Shown: positions 4,924 through 11,778 of the stretch, in pieces
How the letters are laid out: each line of letters starts with the position of its first letter
Numbering within the stretch: position 1 is the stretch's first letter
Made by a program: the position numbers and the translations under genes
Notes under the pieces: generated by a model
Database searches by the model: none
Told to the model about the DNA's origin: nothing
Seen by the model: the letters and a program-made list of their open reading frames with translations, nothing else
Assembly: GCA_023459675.1 (NCBI GenBank)
Contig: JAEWTC010000076.1
Coordinates: forward strand, 1-11,889
Source of the DNA: Bacillota bacterium
GTDB lineage: Bacteria; Bacillota; Clostridia; Christensenellales; Aristaeellaceae
DNA length: 11,889 nucleotides
Direction of reading: 5' to 3'

Positions 4924-6684
4924 ATGCTGAGCATTTTTAAGCATCTGCGCCGGAAGGAATGGGCCCTGGTGCTGGTCAGTATCGGGTTCGTTTACGCGCA
5001 GGTGTGGCTGGACTTGAAGCTGCCGGACTATATGCGGGAGATCACTACGCTGTTGCAAACGTCTTCGCAGTCGCTGTCGGAAATCTGGCTCGCGGGCGGC
5101 AAAATGCTTTTGTGCGCATTGGGCAGCCTTGCGACTTCCGTGATGGTCGGCTTTTTTGCCGCGCGCATCGCCGCAAGCGTGGCATTCCGCACACGGGCAA
5201 GCCTGTATTCGAAGGTAGAGGCATTTTCCATGGAGGAGATCAACCGTTTCTCCACCTCCAGCCTCATCACCCGCTCCACCAACGACATCACCCAGGTGCA
5301 GATGATCATCGCCATGGGCTTGCAGATTATGATCCACGCGCCGCTGATGGCGGGCATGGCGATCGCCAAAATCGCGGGCAAAAACTGGAACTGGTCGCTT
5401 GCCACGGGCGTGGCCGTGCTGTTTATGCTGTTGCTGGTTTCCACGCTCGTGATCTTCGCGCTGCCCAAGTTTAAAATCATCCAGTCCCTGACCGATAAAC
5501 TCAACGCCGCCACCCGTGAAAACCTCACCGGCGTGCGCGTGGTGCGCGCCTACAACGCCGAAGGGTATCAGGAAGCGAAGTTTGAAAAAGCCAACGAGAA
5601 CCTGACCCGCACCAACCTGTTCACCAGCCGTTTGATGGCCATTATGATGCCGGGCATGACGCTGGTGATGAACGGCCTGATGCTTGCCATTTACTGGATC
5701 GGCGCGTATCTGATCGATTCGGCCGGTTTCATGCAGCGCATCGGCCTGTTTTCGGACATGGTGGTTTACATCGCCTATGCCATGCAGGTGGTCATGGCGT
5801 TTATGATGCTGGTCATGATCTTCATCATGCTGCCGCGCGCAACGGTAGCCGCGCGCCGGATTAACGAGGTGCTCGACACCCGGACGCATATTCTGGACGG
5901 CTCCAAGGAACCGCCTTCCTGGGGCACGGGCCAGGTGGAATTCCGCGACGTGAGCTTCAAATACCCGCAGGCGGACGAGTATGTGCTGAAAAACGTAACC
6001 TTCACCGCAAACGCGGGCGAGGTCGTTGCCTTTATCGGGTCCACGGGCAGCGGCAAATCCACGCTGATCAACCTCATTCCCCGGTTTTACGACCCCACCG
6101 AGGGCCAGATCCTGATCGACGGGCAGGACGTGCGCGATTACCGGCAGGAGGACCTGCACAACAAGATCGGCTACGTTCCCCAGCGCGCGGTCATTTTCTC
6201 GGGCACGGTGAAAAGCAACATCGCCTTTGGCGAAACCGCCGGAACGCCGCCCGATGACGACGACGTGAAAACCGCCGCGGAAATCGCCCAGGCTTCGGAG
6301 TTTATCGAAACCCTGGAGGGCGGGTACGAAGCCCACGTTTCGCAGGGCGGCACCAACCTTTCCGGCGGGCAGAAACAGCGCGTGGCCATCGCCCGCGCCG
6401 TGGCGCGCGAAGCCGAGATCCTGATCTTTGACGAATCCTTCTCGGCGCTGGACTACAAAACCGACCGCGAACTCAGAAAACAGCTGGCCGAACAGACCAT
6501 CGGCTCCACCACGTTCATCGTCACCCAGCGCATCGGCACCATCCGCCACGCGGATAAGATCATCGTGCTGGATCAGGGGCAGGTCGTGGGCATCGGCACG
6601 CACGACGAGCTTTTGAAAAACTGTACGGTCTATCAGGAAATTGCGTCTTCGCAGCTTTCCAAGGAGGAATTGAACTATGCTTAG
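4924..6684 (+). CDS. ABC exporter half-transporter, subunit with degenerate ATP site
   Basis: This 586-residue protein has an exporter transmembrane domain (about 1-315, six helices, the first at about 12-28) fused to a nucleotide-binding domain (about 336-575). It shows Walker A GSTGSGKST (372-380), Q-loop Q420, signature LSGGQ (479-483) and Walker B ILIFDE (499-504) leading into SFSALD. The H-loop position is Gln535 (IVTQRIGTI) in place of His. Such a Gln is typical of the degenerate-site subunit of heterodimeric exporters (LmrC, BmrC, TM287). Those partners usually also carry Asp after the Walker B Asp, whereas here Glu504 is present (codon GAA 6433-6435). It overlaps the next ABC gene by 8 bp, so both are made together and should form a heterodimer in the membrane. 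The substrate is unknown; drugs, lipids and peptides are all exported by this family. Confidence 0.93.
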   Translation: MLSIFKHLRRKEWALVLVSIGFVYAQVWLDLKLPDYMREITTLLQTSSQSLSEIWLAGGKMLLCALGSLATSVMVGFFAARIAASVAFRTRASLYSKVEAFSMEEINRFSTSSLITRSTNDITQVQMIIAMGLQIMIHAPLMAGMAIAKIAGKNWNWSLATGVAVLFMLLLVSTLVIFALPKFKIIQSLTDKLNAATRENLTGVRVVRAYNAEGYQEAKFEKANENLTRTNLFTSRLMAIMMPGMTLVMNGLMLAIYWIGAYLIDSAGFMQRIGLFSDMVVYIAYAMQVVMAFMMLVMIFIMLPRATVAARRINEVLDTRTHILDGSKEPPSWGTGQVEFRDVSFKYPQADEYVLKNVTFTANAGEVVAFIGSTGSGKSTLINLIPRFYDPTEGQILIDGQDVRDYRQEDLHNKIGYVPQRAVIFSGTVKSNIAFGETAGTPPDDDDVKTAAEIAQASEFIETLEGGYEAHVSQGGTNLSGGQKQRVAIARAVAREAEILIFDESFSALDYKTDRELRKQLAEQTIGSTTFIVTQRIGTIRHADKIIVLDQGQVVGIGTHDELLKNCTVYQEIASSQLSKEELNYA

Positions 6685-8479
6685 CGGACCGATGGGGCGC
6701 AGGCCGGGCGGCGGCAATGGCCCGAAAGAAAAACACGCTTTCTCCGAAACCTGGGGAAAACTGATCCGGTACAGCAAAGCCTATTGGCTTCCCGTTTGCA
6801 TCGCGCTGGCGGCCGCCGTGGGCGGCACGGTGTTTACGATCATCGGGCCGGATAAATTAAGCGAGCTGACGAATATCATCGTCGGCGGAATGCTGACGCG
6901 CATCGACCTGGACGCCGTAACGGCGATCGCCGTTACGCTGGTGATCTACTACGGCACAAGCAGCCTGCTGCAGTACGTGCAGGGCTTCCTGATGGCCACC
7001 ACAACCCAGCGCATCACCAAGGGCATGCGCCATGCCATATCGGGGAAAATCAACCGCCTGCCGCTGAAATACTTCGACGGCACAAGCTACGGCGACATCC
7101 TCTCCCGCGTGACCAACGATATCGATACCCTGGGCCAGACCATGAGCCAATCCATCGGCGGGCTGGTAACGGCCGTGGCGCTGCTTGGCGGCTCCGTGGT
7201 GATGATGTTCATCAGCGACTGGCGGCTGGCGTTTACGGCGATCGGCGCATCGCTGATCGGGTTTGTGCTGATGTCCGTCATCCTCATGCGCTCGCAGAAA
7301 TACTTCACCAAACAGCAGCAGCTGCTGGGCCAGATCAACGGGCACGTGGAAGAGGTGTATGCCGGTCACAACGTGGTGAAGGTGTACAACGCGGAAAAGA
7401 AGCTGGGCGAAACCTTCCACTCCTTAAACGGCAAGCTGTACGACACCGCCTGGAAATCGCAGTTCATGTCCGGCATCATGATGCCGCTGATGCGCTTCGT
7501 GGGCAACCTCGGCTACGTGGCCGTATGCGTAGTCGGCGCGGTGATGGCCATCAACGGCAGCATCTCGTTCGGCGTGATCGTGGCGTTTATGATTTACGTG
7601 CGCCTGTTCACCCAGCCGCTTTCCCAGATTGCCCAATCGTTTACCAGCATGCAGTCCGCCGCCGCCGCCAGCTACCGCTTCTTCGAGTTTCTGGAAGAGA
7701 AGGAAATGCCGGACGAAAGCGGGAAAACGCTCTCCATTTCCGGCGTGAAGGGCGATATCGAGTTCCGCAACGTGCGGTTCGGCTATGACAAGGACAAACC
7801 CATCATTCACGATTTTTCCGCCAGGGTCAAGGCCGGGCAGAAAATTGCCATCGTCGGCCCCACGGGCGCGGGTAAAACCACCATGGTCAACCTTCTGATG
7901 CGCTTTTACGACGTGGACGGCGGCGAAATTCTGGTGGACGGCGTATCGCTTGCCTCCCTCCCGCGGGAAAAGGTGCGCGAACTGTTCTGCATGGTGCTGC
8001 AGGATACGTGGATGTTCGAAGGCACCATCCGCGAAAACATTGCCTACAACAAGCCCGGCGTAACCGACGAGGAAATTATCAAGGTGTGCAAATCCATCGG
8101 CGCGCACCATTTTATCGCCACGCTGTCCAAGGGGTACGATACGGTGCTTAACGAGGAAGCCAACATCTCCGCCGGTCAGCGCCAGCTTTTAACCATCGCC
8201 CGCGCGGTGATCAAAAACGCTCCGATGCTGATTTTGGACGAAGCCACCAGCTCCGTGGACACGCGCACCGAGGTGCTCATCCAGGACGCGATGGACAAGC
8301 TGATGACCGGGCGCACTTCCATCATCATCGCCCACCGGCTTTCCACCATCCGCAACGCCGATCTGATTTTGGTGATGAACGACGGCGACATCGTGGAAAG
8401 CGGCAAGCACGAGGAACTGCTGCAGAAGAACGGCTTCTACGCCGAGATGTACAACAGCCAGTTCGAAAAGGTATCCTGA
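6677..8479 (+). CDS. ABC exporter half-transporter, subunit with canonical ATP site
   Basis: This 600-residue partner of the preceding gene has a Gly/Pro/Arg-rich start (1-18, including MGRRPGGGNG), common in this subunit type, then six membrane helices (about 35-325) and a nucleotide-binding domain (about 358-595). It shows Walker A GPTGAGKTT (394-402), Q-loop Q442, signature ISAGQ (497-501), Walker B MLILDE with D521 and catalytic E522, D-loop SSVD, and H-loop His553 (IAHRLSTI). Walker A/B and His are intact while the signature departs from LSGGQ. The composite site built with the first subunit's LSGGQ is therefore the consensus, hydrolytic one, and the site using ISAGQ is the degenerate one. 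AAGGAGG (6661-6667) lies 9 nt before ATG 6677. No good plus-strand terminator follows; two leftward terminators do. Confidence 0.95.
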   Translation: MLSGPMGRRPGGGNGPKEKHAFSETWGKLIRYSKAYWLPVCIALAAAVGGTVFTIIGPDKLSELTNIIVGGMLTRIDLDAVTAIAVTLVIYYGTSSLLQYVQGFLMATTTQRITKGMRHAISGKINRLPLKYFDGTSYGDILSRVTNDIDTLGQTMSQSIGGLVTAVALLGGSVVMMFISDWRLAFTAIGASLIGFVLMSVILMRSQKYFTKQQQLLGQINGHVEEVYAGHNVVKVYNAEKKLGETFHSLNGKLYDTAWKSQFMSGIMMPLMRFVGNLGYVAVCVVGAVMAINGSISFGVIVAFMIYVRLFTQPLSQIAQSFTSMQSAAAASYRFFEFLEEKEMPDESGKTLSISGVKGDIEFRNVRFGYDKDKPIIHDFSARVKAGQKIAIVGPTGAGKTTMVNLLMRFYDVDGGEILVDGVSLASLPREKVRELFCMVLQDTWMFEGTIRENIAYNKPGVTDEEIIKVCKSIGAHHFIATLSKGYDTVLNEEANISAGQRQLLTIARAVIKNAPMLILDEATSSVDTRTEVLIQDAMDKLMTGRTSIIIAHRLSTIRNADLILVMNDGDIVESGKHEELLQKNGFYAEMYNSQFEKVS

Positions 8480-8489
8480 GTTTTCCGGC

Positions 8490-8518
8490 AAAAAGCGGCG
8501 GATGTGCTTGCGCCGCCG
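8490..8518 (-). terminator. Distal rho-independent terminator of the leftward sigma operon
   Basis: Read leftward, CGCCGC/GCGGCG arms (8511-8516 with 8495-8500) enclose a 10-nt loop and are followed by TTTTT (8494-8490). On the plus strand there is no T-run, so it would stop leftward transcription before it enters the exporter operon antisense. Confidence 0.65.
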
Positions 8519-8544
8519 TCTGGTTTCCGGGTCCCCTCGCAGCG

Positions 8545-8591
8545 AATAAAAAACAACCGGCGGCGGCCTCCCCCTGGGGATGGCCGCCGCC
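8545..8591 (-). terminator. Main rho-independent terminator of the leftward sigma operon
   Basis: A perfect 10-bp stem (GGCGGCGGCC 8559-8568 with GGCCGCCGCC 8582-8591) encloses a 13-nt loop that contains a further CCCC/GGGG pairing. Read leftward it is followed by GGTTGTTTTTTATT. It begins about 20 bp after the stop of the lipoprotein gene. On the plus strand no T-run follows. Confidence 0.85.
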
Positions 8592-8611
8592 CAGCGTATT
8601 TCCCGCGGCCG

Positions 8612-9718
8612 TCAGCGGACGTCGGCCCAGGTGAGCACTTTCGGCGCTTTGCGGCGGGTGGCGTGGGAATCGGTATACTCCATCAGCGTGCCCAGCTGCG
8701 CCTGAAACACCACCTCGCGGTATTCTACGCCGCTGTCCACCACGGCGCCGGCGTTGTCCGTCCAGGGGGTGAATTCCCGGCCGGGGCTGCGGGTATACGC
8801 GCCTTTTACGTACCACACGGGCAGCAGCCAGATAATGCTGTCGTCGCCCGGATCGTAATAGGGGGCGTAACAAAGCTTCACCTCGTCCACGCTGCGCAAA
8901 TGACCCGCCCGGATCTCCGTTTCAATCGCCGCCTTGGCGTCCTGAAAGGGCAGAATGGGAACGTCGTCGTAAACGGCGTCCAGCTCCCGGCGTAACGAGA
9001 AAAAGCAGGTGTAGGCGTTGGCGTCGTAGAGGCTGAAGCAGGCGTAGGGCGTGTTCAAATATTCCTCGTGGGACAGGCGGAGTTCGTCGTAGCATTCGGT
9101 GCACGCTTCATAATCAATGCCCCGGAAGCCCTGTTCCAGCACGAAGAAATAGTACCCCTTCTCCGTGACGGGATCCAGCCATTCGCGCTGCCCGTTGACG
9201 GTTTTGAAACGGTACACGCGCCCGAGGATGCCCGTCTGTGCAATGGAAAGCTGTACGTCGCCAAACAGGCGTGCGCACTCCTGCGTGGCGATTGAAAGCG
9301 CTTCCGGATAGGATAGGGGGTTGTTTTCCGGCTGCACGCCGGGTTCTTCGCCGTGCTCAAACTGCAGCCATTGGCGGATCTGTTCATTGTTTGCAATGGT
9401 GTGCTCCATCGTGCCCTTGACCGCGGATACGCTGCCCTTCGCATTCTCCGTCACCTTTTGATACCCGGTCATCAGCGCCGGGTCCACGGCGTTTTGCAAT
9501 ACGATGCGGATAACGGGGAACTGTTCCACGTCCGGCACTTCAATGGCCGCGTCCACGGTTACGGCGCGCCACTTTGTTTCGTAGGTTTCCTGCCAGCGCT
9601 GCGGGGTGCTCTGCCGGAGCTCCGTAATGGTCTGATACCGGCCCTTCGCGGCGGCGCAGCCTGTGTAAAGCAGGCAAAGCGACAGCAGCGCGGCCGCGGT
9701 TCGCGTGAGGTTCTTCAT
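8612..9718 (-). CDS. Uncharacterised lipoprotein, third gene of the ECF sigma operon (possibly DUF6034-like)
   Basis: This 368-residue protein has a lipoprotein-type leader: MKNLTRT, a hydrophobic stretch (8-18) and LLYTGC, with Cys21 as the probable lipidated residue. Tyr at -3 of the lipobox is unusual, so lipidation is likely but not certain. The rest is soluble and should lie outside the membrane. It contains eight cysteines, including the pair CTEC (206-209), and a hydrophobic IIWLLPVWYVKG segment (295-306) before the C-terminal domain. I do not recognise a catalytic motif. Size, leader and position after an ECF sigma / DUF4179-type pair recall Clostridia DUF6034 lipoproteins; this is from memory and would need a profile search. 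ATG 9718 has AAAGGAG 5 nt upstream; the longer in-frame extension (to 9991) is Arg-rich antisense reading. A large hairpin separates it from the upstream gene. Confidence 0.8.
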   Translation of the reverse strand: MKNLTRTAAALLSLCLLYTGCAAAKGRYQTITELRQSTPQRWQETYETKWRAVTVDAAIEVPDVEQFPVIRIVLQNAVDPALMTGYQKVTENAKGSVSAVKGTMEHTIANNEQIRQWLQFEHGEEPGVQPENNPLSYPEALSIATQECARLFGDVQLSIAQTGILGRVYRFKTVNGQREWLDPVTEKGYYFFVLEQGFRGIDYEACTECYDELRLSHEEYLNTPYACFSLYDANAYTCFFSLRRELDAVYDDVPILPFQDAKAAIETEIRAGHLRSVDEVKLCYAPYYDPGDDSIIWLLPVWYVKGAYTRSPGREFTPWTDNAGAVVDSGVEYREVVFQAQLGTLMEYTDSHATRRKAPKVLTWADVR

Positions 9719-9737
9719 CGGTTCTCCTTTCGCTTCA

Positions 9738-9772
9738 CGGCGCACCCGGCGCGTTTTGCGCCGGGCGCGCCG
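9738..9772 (-). repeat. Strong intercistronic hairpin within the sigma operon
   Basis: Arms CCCGGCGC (9745-9752) and GCGCCGGG (9758-9765) pair perfectly around GTTTT. After one A-C mismatch, CGGCGC (9738-9743) pairs with GCGCCG (9767-9772), giving 14 bp in all. It fills most of the 65-bp gap between the DUF4179-like and lipoprotein genes. No T-run follows on the minus strand, so an RNA-processing or mRNA-stability role is more likely than termination. Confidence 0.75.
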
Positions 9773-9783
9773 CGTGCGCTTGG

Positions 9784-10968
9784 TTATTGCAGGCGTACGG
9801 CCTGTGCCATATCGGCGGTGTCGCCGTTCATCGGCGCGAGGTACATTTCGGCGGGATAGGTTTCCAGGTAGGGGAAGGTAAACCAGGCGTGTTCGTTGTC
9901 GTACCCGCCCAAACCGTATACCCCGGCCAGATCGGCCGCGGCGAACACGGGAACGCCGTTGCCGTCCACCAGCTGCAACCCTGCCACCCAATCGCCGAAT
10001 ACGTCCATACCGCCGTAGGGCTGCAAAAGCCTGCCGTCGTCGCCGTACCGGCCTGCGCCGTTGGCGGCGATATAGGCGTCCAGCGCTTCCTGTTTTACCT
10101 GCAGGCCCATCGTGACGTACAGCTGAACGGGGGAATAGGTCGCTTCGGTGACTGCCGCCTGATGGGTTTCAAGGTCGGCGGCGACGTTGGGATGGGTAAC
10201 GGTGACGCCGTTTCGCACGGAGCAATCCAGATGGAAGGTGATCAGGCCCTGCGCCGGTTTCGCGGTTGCGCCGTCGCTGCCGGCAACCAGCGTGCCGGCG
10301 GGCTGCCGTTTCCCGATCGGCAGGGCGATCTCCACATTCCTGCCGTTTAGAACGATGCCTTCCTGATCCAGCCTGTACATTTCGTAGAACAGAAGCTCTC
10401 CGGGCGTATCGCTGCCCACGATCATTCCGGTGGACATGCTCGGCATGTTTACGTTCCTGCCGTCGATCCAGAACTGATCCGTCCACCAGCCGATCCCGTC
10501 GCGTTCCATGGCGGGGAAGGTATGCCCGCCGAAGTAGTACAGGCCGGTTTCATCGTCGTATTCGCCCAACAGGCCGGCAGCGCCGCGTTCGCGGATGCTG
10601 TACACGATGTACAGCGATACGCCGTCGTACGCCGCCTGCCTCACTTCCACGTCGCATTCGCCAAACGATTGCTTTGCCAGGTCGTACTGGATGACGCTCT
10701 TGGCGTTTTTGGGCGAGCCCCATAAAATGGCTTCCAGCACGTTTACTTTCAGCAGGGCGGACGCCAACGCCGCGGTGCCCGCTAGCAGCACCGTGATCAT
10801 CGCGATCAGCGCGGCTCTGCGGGGAAAACCGCGGAGGATACCGCGCGGGCGCGGGTTTCTCTCCTGCGCGGCGAGCCGATTCATCTGCGTTTGCATGGCC
10901 CGTTCAAACGCCTCGGGAAGCCCGGGCACCTGGGCGCCGAGCTGATTGATAAATTCCTCTTTCTTCAT
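9784..10968 (-). CDS. Single-pass membrane protein, DUF4179-like probable anti-sigma factor
   Basis: This 394-residue protein has a cytoplasmic N-terminus (about 1-50) with a basic end (RNPRPRGILRGFPRR, 37-51), one membrane helix (about 52-72, AALIAMITVLLAGTAALASALL) and a large outer domain (about 75-394). The architecture, and its place 14 bp downstream of an ECF sigma gene, match the DUF4179-type membrane proteins of Firmicutes, thought to be anti-sigma factors that hold the sigma factor at the membrane until a signal reaches the outer domain. No HxxxCxxC zinc motif is visible, so it is not a ZAS-type anti-sigma. The outer domain is rich in Gly, Asp and aromatic residues and has one Cys each in the FGECDVEV and LDCSVRN stretches. 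AAAGGAG lies 8 nt before ATG 10968. The anti-sigma role is inferred from context. Confidence 0.82.
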   Translation of the reverse strand: MKKEEFINQLGAQVPGLPEAFERAMQTQMNRLAAQERNPRPRGILRGFPRRAALIAMITVLLAGTAALASALLKVNVLEAILWGSPKNAKSVIQYDLAKQSFGECDVEVRQAAYDGVSLYIVYSIRERGAAGLLGEYDDETGLYYFGGHTFPAMERDGIGWWTDQFWIDGRNVNMPSMSTGMIVGSDTPGELLFYEMYRLDQEGIVLNGRNVEIALPIGKRQPAGTLVAGSDGATAKPAQGLITFHLDCSVRNGVTVTHPNVAADLETHQAAVTEATYSPVQLYVTMGLQVKQEALDAYIAANGAGRYGDDGRLLQPYGGMDVFGDWVAGLQLVDGNGVPVFAAADLAGVYGLGGYDNEHAWFTFPYLETYPAEMYLAPMNGDTADMAQAVRLQ

Positions 10969-10982
10969 ACATATCGCTCCTT

Positions 10983-11462
10983 TTATTCAACCTCAATGTC
11001 GTCGTGCAGCATCTGCCGCAGGCTTTCGCGGGCGTAAAGCATGCGGGATTTTACGGTTCCGGCTGGAATCCCCAGCGTTTCTGCCAGTTCCGCCACGGAG
11101 TACCCCTCCAGATAATGAAGTACGATCACCGTGCGGTGCTCCGGGGACAGGCGGCTGATGGCGCTGCGCAGGGGAAGGGGATCGGTGAACGGCTCGATCG
11201 CTGCGGTTTCGTCCTCCAGCGGCAGCGGCGCCTGCCGGGGCCGCCTGCGGATCATATCGTGGCAGGTGTGAACCAGAATTTGTACAAGCCACGGGCGGAA
11301 TGCGCGCGGATTTCTGAGCGTATCCCGCCGCTTCCATGCGCGTGCGAGCGCTTCCTGTATTGCGTCTTCGCAATCCTCCTGCCGGGTAAGCATCGACCAG
11401 CTCACCCGCCATAACAGGCGTTTGTGCTGGGTTGCTTCGGTCTGAAATGTAGCCGCATCCAC
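10983..11462 (-). CDS. ECF-type RNA polymerase sigma factor
   Basis: This 159-residue protein has only the two domains of ECF sigma factors. Region 2 (about 14-77) includes QEDCEDAIQEALARAWK, the region 2.2 core-binding helix, and FRPWLVQILVHTCHDMIRRR, which would recognise the -10. Region 4 (about 97-152) has LSPEHRTVIVLHYLEGYSVAELAETLGI in two stretches and a helix-turn-helix (121-142) ending GTVKSRMLYAR for -35 recognition. The linker between them is acidic and Pro-rich. The start is GTG 11462, chosen because AAAGGAG (11476-11470) lies 7 nt upstream and no ATG is in frame nearby. It is first in an operon with a probable anti-sigma membrane protein and a lipoprotein. An ECF-like promoter lies upstream, so it probably drives its own operon. 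Confidence 0.94.
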   Translation of the reverse strand: MDAATFQTEATQHKRLLWRVSWSMLTRQEDCEDAIQEALARAWKRRDTLRNPRAFRPWLVQILVHTCHDMIRRRPRQAPLPLEDETAAIEPFTDPLPLRSAISRLSPEHRTVIVLHYLEGYSVAELAETLGIPAGTVKSRMLYARESLRQMLHDDIEVE

Positions 11463-11469
11463 GCGAATT

Positions 11470-11476
11470 CTCCTTT
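11470..11476 (-). promoter_or_regulatory. Ribosome binding site fixing a GTG start
   Basis: On the minus strand AAAGGAG ends 7 nt before GTG 11462-11460. It is the evidence for the GTG start of the sigma gene; no in-frame ATG competes. Confidence 0.8.
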
Positions 11477-11534
11477 ACGGTCGTACTGTGCTTTGCAAAG
11501 CTTGGGGTTTCCGGCTGCCGGGCTCACTCTATAA

Positions 11535-11560
11535 GTCGCCGGAACGGGGCGAAAGGTTCA
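11535..11560 (-). promoter_or_regulatory. ECF-type promoter of the sigma / anti-sigma / lipoprotein operon
   Basis: On the minus strand TGAACC (11560-11555) is followed by TTT, a spacer of 16 nt in total, and CGAC (11538-11535). This closely matches the ECF consensus known from Bacillus sigma-X/sigma-W promoters (TGAAAC, N16-17, CGAC or CGTA). Transcription would start near 11527, about 65 nt before the GTG start. A housekeeping -10-like TATAGA (11533-11528) overlaps, but its nearest -35 (TTGAAC) is 22 nt away. Confidence 0.6.
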
Positions 11561-11778
11561 ACGGCTGTGAAATTCTTTCATAAACATACCGGGGGTTGCG
11601 CGGGAGACCGCTATCCAGCCGCGCATCCCTGCCGCGGCGGAGGGCGCATCGCACGTGACGCGCCAAAACGAAGCGGCCCTTTGCCGTGCGAAAGCGAATT
11701 TTTTTCGTCGGTCATACCTTTTCCCGCTTTGCAGCGTCTATTGTAGTGAAACCGGTTATCATACGCGAGGAGGAAAGC

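Larger units (their letters stand above)
11463..11778. other. Divergent intergenic region between two ECF sigma genes (316 bp)
   Basis: This region holds the ECF-like promoter of the leftward operon (11535-11560), an imperfect hairpin (arms GGCGC 11643-11647 and GCGCC 11660-11664) with CACGTG inside, a small A/T hairpin (CGAAA 11689-11693 with TTTCG 11703-11707), and the ribosome site of the rightward gene. For the rightward gene, TATCAT (11757-11762) could be a -10, but I find no matching -35 and no second ECF-type promoter. An open frame on the minus strand (11611-11859) has no ribosome site and looks accidental. Confidence 0.55.

Noticed and set aside
4501..6777. 758-codon open frame on the minus strand, antisense to the kinase end and first ABC gene
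   Set aside because: Its translation is rich in His, Gln, Arg and Gly with no domain, it has no ribosome site, and it mirrors strongly coding GC-rich genes on the other strand; it is a frame shadow.
9787..10350. 187-codon plus-strand frame opposite the DUF4179-like gene
   Set aside because: No ribosome site, low-complexity Gly/Val/His content, and antisense to a well-supported operon gene.
11747..11752. TGAAAC as an ECF -35 for the rightward sigma gene
   Set aside because: A -10 at the required distance would fall on the ribosome site at 11768-11773, and no CGAC or CGTA is there.
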